In this document: piece after piece, positions 25,660-33,783 of the stretch
Layout: each line of letters starts with the position of its first letter
How positions within the stretch are numbered: position 1 is the stretch's first letter
DNA from: Bradyrhizobium sp. 21
GTDB lineage: Bacteria > Pseudomonadota > Alphaproteobacteria > Rhizobiales > Xanthobacteraceae
DNA length: 64,000 nt
Direction of reading: 5' to 3'
Assembly: GCF_023073335.1 (NCBI RefSeq)
Contig: NZ_JADPJG010000015.1
Location: forward strand, 62,001-126,000
Notes under the pieces: generated by a model
Database searches by the model: none
Told to the model about the DNA's origin: nothing
What the model saw: the letters and a program-made list of their open reading frames with translations, nothing else
Program-made: the position numbers and the translations under genes

Positions 25660-26768
25660 GAGCGCTGTTGTCCCGTTTCAGGCCCGGCTCCCACGCCCTC
25701 GAGCATCTCTTGGCCGCGGTACTGACCGTGCTCTCCAGCCTTCAGTTCGGTGTGGCGGCGTCCGACGGACGGCATCGTGGCGCCCAACTCGCGCTGCTCG
25801 TTTTTGCCGTCGGCGTCTATTGGCATCGCTCGATCTTCCGGCGACGGGCCAATCGTGATGTGACGAAAGCCGTGGCAGGATTGGCGGAAGCCGCGGCGAT
25901 GGCGTTCCTCCGCGAGAGCAGCAACGGCAACCGGCCGGCGCAGCGTATCGACGAGGCTCGCCCTTCGCCGCGCGATGTCATCAAGGTCAGGAGCCTATTC
26001 ATTTCCGATGTCCATCTTGGCACCAGGGGATGCCAGGCCGATCAGTTGATCGACTTTCTTCGCCATCATGACGCTGAAACCTTGTTCCTGGTCGGCGACA
26101 TCGTTGACGGCTGGTACCTGAGGTCGAGCTGGTACTGGCCAAGCGCGCACAACGCGGTCGTGCAGGAGCTCGTGGAACTCGCGCGGAGAGGCAAGCGGAT
26201 GGTCTACGTGGCCGGCAATCACGATGAGTTCGTGCGCGATTATGTCGGCTCGACCTTCGGCGGCGTCGAAGTGGTCGAGCATGCGATCCACCGCGGGATC
26301 GATGGCCGCGACTACCTGGTCGTCCATGGTGATCATTTCGATCTCGTCGTGCGTCACGCCCGATGGCTCGCCCTCCTCGGCGACTTTGGCTACCGCACAG
26401 CGCTCGCTTCCAACGTCTGGCTGAACAGGATCCGGAGCCGGTTTGGGCTTGCCTATTGGTCGTTCTCGTCCTGGGCGAAGTTGCGGGTAAAGAATGCGGT
26501 CAACCACATTGGCCGGTTCGAGGAGGTGCTGTCGTCGGAAGCAAGGCGCCACGATGCGCAGGGCGTGATTTGCGGCCACATCCACCATGCAGCGATGCAT
26601 GACGATTTCGGCATTCGCTACATCAACACCGGAGACTGGGTTGAATCCTGCACGGCCGTCGTCGAGCACCATGACGGCCGGTTCGAGATTATCAGGTGGA
26701 CCGAGGCGCGGCCACACCGGATGTCCGGCGAGGCGAGCGTGGTGCCGTTCGCGAAGGCGGTCGCCTGA
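25656..26768 (+). CDS. PlcP/LpxH-type metallophosphoesterase with membrane anchor
   Basis: Residues about 108-350 form a calcineurin-like phosphoesterase with ISDVHLGTRGCQAD, VGDIVDGWYL, AGNHDE, VHGDHFD and GHIHHA motifs. The block NTGDWVESCTAVVEHHDG is shared with the rhizobial PlcP/UDP-diacylglucosamine-pyrophosphatase group (COG2908). PlcP enzymes strip headgroups from phospholipids to give diacylglycerol during phosphate limitation; LpxH-type activity is the alternative. About 100 N-terminal residues, including two hydrophobic stretches (about 16-35 and 43-60), form an extra membrane anchor. The gene overlaps dedA by 4 bp and the glycosyltransferase by 1 bp. Confidence 0.88.
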   Translation: MRALLSRFRPGSHALEHLLAAVLTVLSSLQFGVAASDGRHRGAQLALLVFAVGVYWHRSIFRRRANRDVTKAVAGLAEAAAMAFLRESSNGNRPAQRIDEARPSPRDVIKVRSLFISDVHLGTRGCQADQLIDFLRHHDAETLFLVGDIVDGWYLRSSWYWPSAHNAVVQELVELARRGKRMVYVAGNHDEFVRDYVGSTFGGVEVVEHAIHRGIDGRDYLVVHGDHFDLVVRHARWLALLGDFGYRTALASNVWLNRIRSRFGLAYWSFSSWAKLRVKNAVNHIGRFEEVLSSEARRHDAQGVICGHIHHAAMHDDFGIRYINTGDWVESCTAVVEHHDGRFEIIRWTEARPHRMSGEASVVPFAKAVA

Positions 26769-27811
26769 TGCGCGTGCTGGTGGCAACCGATGCCTGGCGT
26801 CCGCAGGTCAACGGCGTGGTTCGCTCGCTGGAATATCTCGCCAGCGAAGCACCCTCGTTCGGCGCTGAAATCGACTTCCTCATGCCGAGCGATTTTCGCA
26901 CCGTGCCGCTGCCCGGCTACCGGGAGATCCGCCTTGCGCTGGCCTCGGCCGGGCGGATCGATCGCGCGATCAAAAGGATACGCCCGGACTCGGTGCACAT
27001 TGCGACCGAAGGGCCGATCGGGTGGGTCACGCGCTATGTCTGCCAGACGCGCGGCTATCCGTTCACGACTAGCTATCACACCCGCTTTCCCGAATATCTG
27101 GCGGCGCGGCTGCCGGTGCCGCTGAAGTGGAGCTATGCGGCCTTGCGCCGCTTCCACAACAGCGGTGACGGCACCATGGTTGGCTCACCGACGCTGGAGC
27201 GGTCGCTCAAGGTGCGTGGCTTCCGTAACCTGATGCTGTGGTCGCGCGGCGTCGATGCCGAGCTGTTCCGTCCCCTCACCGAGCGGCCGCTTGCCTTCCC
27301 GGCGCCGGTGTTCCTGTATGTCGGCCGCATCGCGGTCGAGAAGAACCTCGATGCCTTCCTCAACCTCGAATTGCCGGGTTCAAAGGTCGTGGTCGGGGAC
27401 GGGCCGTCGCGCGCCAGCCTGCAATCGCGATTTCCGCAGACACACTTTCTCGGCACGCGGACCGGGAAAGCGCTTGCCGATGTCTACGCCTCGGCCGATG
27501 TCTTCGTCTTCCCAAGCCGGACCGATACGTTCGGGATGGTGATCCTCGAGGCGTTGGCGTGCGGTTTGCCGGTCGCGGCATTTCCGGTGATGGGACCGCT
27601 CGACGTCATCGGCAAGTCGGGCTGCGGCTGTCTCGACCTCGATCTGCGCCGTGCGGCGCTGGCTGCACTACGGGTGCGGCGTGAAGAATGCCGGGCCTAC
27701 GCCTTGACCTTCACCTGGCGCGAGAGCGTGCGGCAGTTCCTCGACAACACCAGACGGGCGCACGGCGTGCTGGCCAGAGCTGCGCGGCCGTTGCTCGCGA
27801 ACACGTGTTGA
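26768..27811 (+). CDS. Glycosyltransferase, GT4 type (Agt-like)
   Basis: A 347-residue retaining glycosyltransferase with two Rossmann-like domains. The start RVLVATDAWRPQVNGVVRSL is the acceptor-side glycine/asparagine loop; PSRTDTFGMVILEALACG is the donor-binding region. It resembles the alpha-mannosyl/glucosyl diacylglycerol transferases that sit beside plcP in many alphaproteobacteria and build phosphorus-free glycolipids. The ATG overlaps the preceding TGA by one base. It is the last gene of the operon. Sugar donor and acceptor are inferred from context only. Confidence 0.85.
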   Translation: MRVLVATDAWRPQVNGVVRSLEYLASEAPSFGAEIDFLMPSDFRTVPLPGYREIRLALASAGRIDRAIKRIRPDSVHIATEGPIGWVTRYVCQTRGYPFTTSYHTRFPEYLAARLPVPLKWSYAALRRFHNSGDGTMVGSPTLERSLKVRGFRNLMLWSRGVDAELFRPLTERPLAFPAPVFLYVGRIAVEKNLDAFLNLELPGSKVVVGDGPSRASLQSRFPQTHFLGTRTGKALADVYASADVFVFPSRTDTFGMVILEALACGLPVAAFPVMGPLDVIGKSGCGCLDLDLRRAALAALRVRREECRAYALTFTWRESVRQFLDNTRRAHGVLARAARPLLANTC

Positions 27812-27813
27812 CG

Positions 27814-27888
27814 TCATCCTTGGGCTTGACGATTCGGTCCTCGATAGTCCCGCTCGACGATATTGTTGGCCGGCGACGAAATGCCGTT
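27814..27888 (-). pseudogene. Possible IS6-family transposase remnant
   Basis: A 24-codon open stretch on the minus strand reads SSPANNIVERDYRGPN, reminiscent of the YLNNxxEQDHR motif of IS6-like transposases, ending at a stop and preceded by one. It abuts the glycosyltransferase stop and lies just left of the duplicated tRNA end. The match is short and by eye only. Confidence 0.3.
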
Positions 27889-27953
27889 TCAGGCCGTAGC
27901 CCAAGCGGTGGGTTTTGGCCCAGGAACGTCGAAAATGCTTGATCTTTCAATGG

Positions 27954-27978
27954 GGGTTGACTGACACTCTCTCCGCCA
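27954..27978 (+). repeat. Copy of the tRNA-Ser 3' end (possible attachment site)
   Basis: CACTCTCTCCGCCA at 27965-27978 is identical to the last 14 bases of the tRNA-Ser gene at 21764-21777. Upstream bases from 27954 (GGGTTGA) still resemble the T-arm with one deletion. Such partial tRNA copies in direct orientation usually mark the far end of an integrated element. No integrase remains between them. Confidence 0.5.
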
Positions 27979-28088
27979 GCCAGAATTTTCTCCGAATCTT
28001 AACTACCCGCGAATTGGTCCAGAGGATGTGGTGGGCGTCGGAAGCGCCTCCGGCGGCCTGCTAGGAGCTGGCACGTCAGAGCTGAGCT

Positions 28089-31000
28089 TCAAGCGATCAT
28101 AAAGTTCGATGCGTGCAACTGGCTGATCGCGGCGTCAACGAAGTCGATGGAGCCCGCGTGATCACCACTCCCCAGCGCAAGCACGGTCCCGCCGTGTCCG
28201 TCGCTCTTTAGCGCGCTCATGATCTCGGCGACGGAGTGGTAATTGCCTACGCCATTCGCTAGGGCAACGACGCCGAGCGCATCACTTCCGAATCCGGAGA
28301 TCGTATCGATCTGGCTGCCCGAATTGATCAAAACGGTCAGGCCCGTGCTGTGATCGCTGATGTTGACATGGGCCGCGCCATTGATGGTGGCGTGACTGCC
28401 AAATCCGACAAAGTTGAACTGATCTGACCCGCCATTGATCGTAATGACGTCTTGGCCGATTTGGTTTGTCACACTTGCCTCGGACCCGTTGAGCACCACG
28501 TGATTGGCAATTCCGCCAAGTGTGATCGTATCGTGGCCCGCGCCAGCGACGATGTTGTCCAATCCGCTGCCGGCGATGATCGTGTTTGTTCCGGAACCGA
28601 CCGTGATCTGGTTGCCCATCCCGCCGAGGTCAACAATGTTGTTGCCGTCGCCGAGCGTGATGCTGTTGGTGCCATCTCCGCCCGTGACGACATCATTGCC
28701 AGTCCCAAGCGTGACTGTGTTGCCATATCCGGATAAATTCACGTGGTCGTTGCCGTTGCCCGCCGTGACGCGGCTCGCGCCCTCACCAGGGTGGACAAGA
28801 TCATTGCCGTTGCCCAGCGTGATGATGTTCCCATATCCGCTGGCGTCGATGGTGTCGTTGCCATTGCCGAGCTCAATCGTGGTGGCGCCCGTCGATCCCG
28901 TCACCGTGCTGTTGCCGTCGCCGCCCGTTACGTGGTTGACGATCCCCTGAAGATGGACGGTGCCGTCGCCGCTCGACACATCAACCGTGCCATATAATCC
29001 GGCGTAGATCGTGTCGTTCCCGCCATTGCCGTGGATGATATTGAACATGCCATAGGCGTGGATGATGTCATTGCCCGCGGTGCCCTGAATGGTCGCATAA
29101 CCGGATGCCGGGCCGTCGATCGTCGTAGACGCGGCTTGATGCGTGTCGATGACGGAAGTGCTGGCATCGCTGACGGTCAAGCCGACACTGCTCGTGTCGC
29201 TCAGAGTGAACGTGGTCGTCGCGCTCCCGTCTCCGTGCGGCGAGGCTACAAAGGTGAGGGCGTGCAGCTCGGCGGTCAAGTTGGCAGCGCTGGTCGCGAA
29301 CAGTTCGCAGGTTCCGTTTCCAAGCGAGACCAATCCCGTTCCGGACAGGATGCCAGCCGCGCCCGCGAGCGTGATGATGAGACTATCCGTTGCTGCCGGG
29401 TTTGGATCCGTGATCGTTACGGTCGCGAATGGATTGATCGCAGCTTCGTTTCTGGTCGTTTGTCCCGATAGGGCCCCGGTGATTGTCGGTAGGGCTGCGG
29501 CCGTCAGCAGAATGCCGCCGGAGCTGTCTTTCGCGATACCGAACCGCGTGATCGAAGTATCCGCCAGTGTGAAGGTCTCGCTGGCCAAGCCGTTGCTCAC
29601 CGTGAGCTTCGAACCAGATACCGTCGCCGTTGCGCCGCTCGCATAAGACAGCCCGGAAAGATCGATGGAGTCACCGAGCGCAATGCCTTTGATCTGGCTT
29701 GCGAAGGCCGATGGGCCCGACACCAGTTTCTGTTCGATCTCGAGTATGCCTTGGCCGGAGAAGGTGATCGCGTCGTCGGAAACCGCGCCCGCCTTGAGGT
29801 CGAGCGTGCCGCCGGCGATCGTGGTCGCGCCGACGATCCCTCCGGCCTCGACGAGCTCCGTGGCGCCCAGATGAATTGTCGAAGCGTTCGCGGTGCCCTG
29901 ATTGAGCACGTCGAGCGTGCCGCCGTTGAGAGTCGTGGAGGTGATGATGCCGCCGTCCGAGACGGAAAGGCTTCCTGAATTGAGGATCGTTCCGCTCGCC
30001 GCGCTGGCGTCGACCGCAGGTGCGCTTGGATCATCGGTCAGAGGATCCGCGATTGATCCAGAAACCGTCATCACGCCGCCATTGATGATGGCGTTCTTGG
30101 CGATCCCCGCGCCGGACAGGTGCAATTGGCCGCCGCTGCCGACAACAGCTGAATCGAATTCGCTTCTGATGATCGTGGCGAATTGGCCCCCGGGGGAATG
30201 ATAGACAGTCTCTCCCGAAGCATTGATGACACCGCCTGATTTAACGATGGTGCCGCTGGCAATGCCCCCGTTGGTAAGATTCTGGACACCGCCGGCATTG
30301 ATGGTGGTTGACGTGACGATGCCGGTATCGACGTCCTGCTCGCCGCCATTGTTGACGGTGGTGTGATCGGCTCGCCCTGGACCCGGCTCATCGTGTAAAT
30401 AAATGCCGGTGACACGCTGAACGCCGCCCATGTTGATCGTGGTGAAGCTCGCGGTGGAGCTGAGCCCGACGTCCTGCTCGCCGCCGTTGATGACCGTGTT
30501 GCTGGCGACGCCTCCTTCGTCGAAGTGACCGACGATTTGCTTGCCACCCGCCGATATTGTCGTGTTCGTGGCCGTGCCGAGGACCTCAAACATGATGCCA
30601 CTCGACACCGTGAAGCCGTTTTCCGTGTAGCCATAGCCGACAATGAAAGTTGCGCCGCTCTGGAAGGTCGTATTGGAGAACGTTGCGCCAGCATCAAGGA
30701 TGAGCGTTCCGCCTGCGGAGACAATGCTGTTATTGAGGACACCGCCGTCCAAAACGGCCAAGGTCACACCGTTTGCGACGGCAAATCCGCTTTCAATCGT
30801 GCCGTCGCCGATCTCGAAGGTGCTGCCGGCGTTGAATACCGTCCCAGAAACGTTGGCGTTACCCCGCACAATGAAAACGCCATATTGATTGACGGTTGTA
30901 TTGATCGCCGTCGCGCCGGCAGCCAGCTCCATCGTCCCGTAATCGATCGTGGTTCCGGTTGCTGTGCCACCTGCCTTCACATCCAACGTGCCGAAGTTTT

Positions 31001-31721
31001 GGAGTATGGTGCCGGAAACCAATGCTCCGTTGGACACCGTCAGGGTTCCAAAACCTTCAACGGTCGTGCCGGTCGCCATGCTGACATCGACGGCCGGCTG
31101 GCCGGGAACATTGGCGAATGGATCCGGTATGGATCCTGAGACCGTCATGACGCCGCCATTGACCGTAGCGTTCCTTGCAGTCCCGCCGCCGGTGACGTCG
31201 AATTCGCCCTGATAGTTGACGGTTGCAGCGGTCGCGACGCTTTGGATAACCGGTTCCGGATACACGGGCGCCGTTTCTACAGCTTCACCGGAAACCTTGA
31301 GAACACCGCCGGCATTGACGATCGTGCCGCTGGCGCTGCCACCGTTCGTCACGTTCTGCACGCCGCCGGAATTGACGGTCGTCACCGTTGCGGTGCCGGT
31401 GTCGATGTCCTGTTCGCTGCCGCTATTGATCGTGGTGTGATCAACCTCGCCGGGGGTTGGGCCTTCATGAACATATTGGCCAGTTACACGCTGGACGCCG
31501 CCTGCATTGATGGTTGTATAGCTGGCGACGCCATCAAAGACGACGTCCTGTTCTCCGCCATCGATGACAGTATGGGTTGCCGTGCTGGTTGCGGATGATC
31601 CGCCGACCCTCTGTGAGCCGCCCGCCTGGATCGTCGTGCTATCGACGGAAGCGCCGCCACTGACATCCATTGTGTCGCCATCGTGGAGGGTGATGCCACT
31701 GGCGGGAGGAATAGCCGTCAT
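28089..31721 (-). CDS. Large AIDA-repeat/RTX-like exoprotein
   Basis: A 1,210-residue repetitive protein without a signal peptide. Residues about 30-295 and 384-640 are two copies of one block made of AIDA-type repeats (TTINAGGVQ, GGEQDV, GVASYTT). A beta-rich linker follows (about 677-740), then a VCBS/cadherin-like segment (about 744-868), then eight or so RTX-like units of the GNGNDTI type (about 880-1090). The end, HASNFMIA, is a plausible type I secretion signal. It has no autotransporter barrel, so type I secretion and surface adhesion or biofilm function are likely. The ATG at 31721 has GGAG seven bases upstream. No transporter genes adjoin it. Confidence 0.85.
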   Translation of the reverse strand: MTAIPPASGITLHDGDTMDVSGGASVDSTTIQAGGSQRVGGSSATSTATHTVIDGGEQDVVFDGVASYTTINAGGVQRVTGQYVHEGPTPGEVDHTTINSGSEQDIDTGTATVTTVNSGGVQNVTNGGSASGTIVNAGGVLKVSGEAVETAPVYPEPVIQSVATAATVNYQGEFDVTGGGTARNATVNGGVMTVSGSIPDPFANVPGQPAVDVSMATGTTVEGFGTLTVSNGALVSGTILQNFGTLDVKAGGTATGTTIDYGTMELAAGATAINTTVNQYGVFIVRGNANVSGTVFNAGSTFEIGDGTIESGFAVANGVTLAVLDGGVLNNSIVSAGGTLILDAGATFSNTTFQSGATFIVGYGYTENGFTVSSGIMFEVLGTATNTTISAGGKQIVGHFDEGGVASNTVINGGEQDVGLSSTASFTTINMGGVQRVTGIYLHDEPGPGRADHTTVNNGGEQDVDTGIVTSTTINAGGVQNLTNGGIASGTIVKSGGVINASGETVYHSPGGQFATIIRSEFDSAVVGSGGQLHLSGAGIAKNAIINGGVMTVSGSIADPLTDDPSAPAVDASAASGTILNSGSLSVSDGGIITSTTLNGGTLDVLNQGTANASTIHLGATELVEAGGIVGATTIAGGTLDLKAGAVSDDAITFSGQGILEIEQKLVSGPSAFASQIKGIALGDSIDLSGLSYASGATATVSGSKLTVSNGLASETFTLADTSITRFGIAKDSSGGILLTAAALPTITGALSGQTTRNEAAINPFATVTITDPNPAATDSLIITLAGAAGILSGTGLVSLGNGTCELFATSAANLTAELHALTFVASPHGDGSATTTFTLSDTSSVGLTVSDASTSVIDTHQAASTTIDGPASGYATIQGTAGNDIIHAYGMFNIIHGNGGNDTIYAGLYGTVDVSSGDGTVHLQGIVNHVTGGDGNSTVTGSTGATTIELGNGNDTIDASGYGNIITLGNGNDLVHPGEGASRVTAGNGNDHVNLSGYGNTVTLGTGNDVVTGGDGTNSITLGDGNNIVDLGGMGNQITVGSGTNTIIAGSGLDNIVAGAGHDTITLGGIANHVVLNGSEASVTNQIGQDVITINGGSDQFNFVGFGSHATINGAAHVNISDHSTGLTVLINSGSQIDTISGFGSDALGVVALANGVGNYHSVAEIMSALKSDGHGGTVLALGSGDHAGSIDFVDAAISQLHASNFMIA

Positions 31722-31952
31722 GAGAATGCTCCACGATCGTGTTTGGAAAATCAAACTAAGCAAAATCGTGTGACGGCTTTTCAACTAGAAACTGCGTGAG
31801 CGGAAAGTGTCTGTCAAGCAGCCGAAAAAATTCCCTCCTATGCGACGGCACGCGAGTGCATTCGCGTCGGTCGCGTCGCCCTTGCTGATGACGATTTGGA
31901 ACCCTCATTTGTGACGTAACGGTGGCCGTGCGACCGACATATGACTTCCCTG

Positions 31953-32153
31953 TCAACATCGCAGACGCGTGCCTTTCGCGCGTAGCTTGATGAACGCGCG
32001 TGCTCGGGCGGGCAGGAGGGCGGTGTGGCCGACATAGACGTCGCGGATGTCCTCTCGGTCGCCGGGATTGCAGGTTTGCAGAACCGGCAAGAGCGGCCGG
32101 CTTGGATGTCGGAACCGGTGCTGTCGCGGCGTGCCCCGCCGGGTAAAGGGCAT
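31953..32153 (-). pseudogene. LysR-family regulator C-terminal remnant
   Basis: Within the 451 bp between the exoprotein and the amidohydrolase (31722-32172), a minus-strand open stretch reads GDREDIRDVYVGHTALLPA followed by RARAFIKLRA. This resembles the C-terminal LPARVRAFIDF end of LysR regulators. No helix-turn-helix or start is present, so it is a decayed fragment. The rest of the gap shows only the upstream region of the exoprotein gene. Confidence 0.4.
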
Positions 32154-32172
32154 GACTATGGAATGTCGGCGT

Positions 32173-33783
32173 CTAGTAGAAAGCGGCGATCGCTGTGGCT
32201 AATCCTTGCGGAAGATTGGGCTCGCTCGTCAGCGTTTCCAGAAAGGCGCGATCGTCCACGACAGTGAGGGCATCGAGCTTGATCGGGTGCAGCGGCTCGG
32301 CGGCGGCCGCCACGGCGCGCAAATCGGGTCCGGTAGGGCTGCCGTTATAGTCAAGCCGCGGACGCAGTTCGACATTGTTGCCGAACTGCTCATCCAGCGC
32401 GAGACGCCATCCGGTTCGTGATACCGTTCCGCTGGCGATCGCAGCCGTCATGGTGACGCTGTGCTGCTGGAGCGTGCCGAGCTTGCCGAGCGCGGCGCTC
32501 AACCGGGTCGTCGCCTCCGCCAAACTGATCTTCTCGATCCCCGGATCCTGGTCGGGCGACGTGAAATCGATGAGCCGCGCGCTGCTGCCGATGTCGAGAG
32601 CCTCGCCGCTTGCCCCAGCCTGTTGCATCGCCTTCTTTGTTCCGTAGCGCGGCCGTCCGCCGATCGTGACCAGGACGATATCCTGCTCGCGGGAGCCGAT
32701 CAGGTGACCATAGGGATCGTCAGCGCTCCCTTTGACGACCAGAAGGTCGGCGAACTTGCCCGCGGCGATCGTTCCCAGCTTGCCATCCCACTTCAGGATC
32801 GCGGCTGGATTGCGGGTCGCCATCGAGACGATCTCGTAGTCGCTGAATCCGAGGCCGAAATGCGCGGACACGACCTTTGCCGCTTTTAGTTCTCCCAGCA
32901 GGTTCTTGCTGCCGGACGGCGACCAGTCCGAGCCAAGCGCGATGGTGAGGCCGGCTGTACGCGCAGCGGCAACGTCCGTGGTTTTCCCATAGAGCAACAG
33001 ATTGCTCAGCGGAGACCAGACGACCTTGGCCTGGTGCTGGGCCATCGTTCCGAAATCGGTCGCCTCCAGCGCCGTGCAATGGATGCCGGCGAGCGACGGC
33101 TCGATCGCCCAATCGCCTGCGGCATTGCGCAAGGCGAGAAAGTGGCTATGCGCCTTGGTGTCGATGCCTTCGCTGAGGTGCAGCAGGAAGCATGCCGACG
33201 ATTTCAGCTCCTTGTTGAACTTCGCCCAATCTTTGGCGTCTATGTCGGGGATTTTCGAGTGCGCCCGCGGAAGATCGGGAGGGCTGCCGATCTCGGCAGC
33301 GCGCAACGCCCCCTTGTAGTATTTGTGGATCGTTCCGCTCCAGTTTGATAGCGTGATCCCCTGGCTCGTCGTCGTTCCCGCAACCAGGCATTTGGCTTCG
33401 ACATAACGAACCAGCGCCGGCAGCAGCGAGCCGTCGTCAGCGAGAGCTATTGCGCTCATGGGGCCGGTCACGGACGTCTTGTAAGATTTCGCGTTCTGCC
33501 ACTGATCGCGATTTCCGAACGCCTGCGGCACGCGCCAGAGCGGCAGGATGTTGTAGCTCAAATGGTTATGCAGCTCGATCAGGCCCGGGTAGATGCTGCC
33601 GCCGGTCTTGATCGCCTGAACGGCCTCGAAACCCGCCGGAGCCGGCTGTCCCTTGGGCGCTATGCCGGCGATGCGATTGTCTTCGATGAAGATCGTCCCG
33701 TTCTCGATCACGTCGCCCTCGGCGGCCATCGTCACGATTCGCCCGGTCAGCGCCCATCGCTTCGGGCCTGCAGCCGGACTCAT
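32173..33783 (-). CDS. Amidohydrolase-superfamily metal-dependent hydrolase
   Basis: A 536-residue enzyme. The N-terminal beta-sandwich (LTGRIVTMAAEGDVIENGTIFIE) leads into a TIM barrel with the metal site LIELHNHLSYN. Other landmarks are FLLHLSEGID, GIHCTALEATDF, ALGSDWSPSG and the closing AAGKFADLLVVKG. Its layout is that of the chlorohydrolase/deaminase branch (TrzN, SsnA, guanine deaminase), so an N-heterocycle or amide substrate is likely but not identifiable. The ATG at 33783 overlaps the stop of the UDG-like gene (ATGA), indicating translational coupling. About 120 C-terminal residues go beyond the usual domain. Confidence 0.85.
   Translation of the reverse strand: MSPAAGPKRWALTGRIVTMAAEGDVIENGTIFIEDNRIAGIAPKGQPAPAGFEAVQAIKTGGSIYPGLIELHNHLSYNILPLWRVPQAFGNRDQWQNAKSYKTSVTGPMSAIALADDGSLLPALVRYVEAKCLVAGTTTSQGITLSNWSGTIHKYYKGALRAAEIGSPPDLPRAHSKIPDIDAKDWAKFNKELKSSACFLLHLSEGIDTKAHSHFLALRNAAGDWAIEPSLAGIHCTALEATDFGTMAQHQAKVVWSPLSNLLLYGKTTDVAAARTAGLTIALGSDWSPSGSKNLLGELKAAKVVSAHFGLGFSDYEIVSMATRNPAAILKWDGKLGTIAAGKFADLLVVKGSADDPYGHLIGSREQDIVLVTIGGRPRYGTKKAMQQAGASGEALDIGSSARLIDFTSPDQDPGIEKISLAEATTRLSAALGKLGTLQQHSVTMTAAIASGTVSRTGWRLALDEQFGNNVELRPRLDYNGSPTGPDLRAVAAAAEPLHPIKLDALTVVDDRAFLETLTSEPNLPQGLATAIAAFY

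Noticed and set aside
28089..31721. CRISPR-like array
   Set aside because: The repeats are in one continuous reading frame, differ in sequence and encode AIDA and RTX protein repeats.
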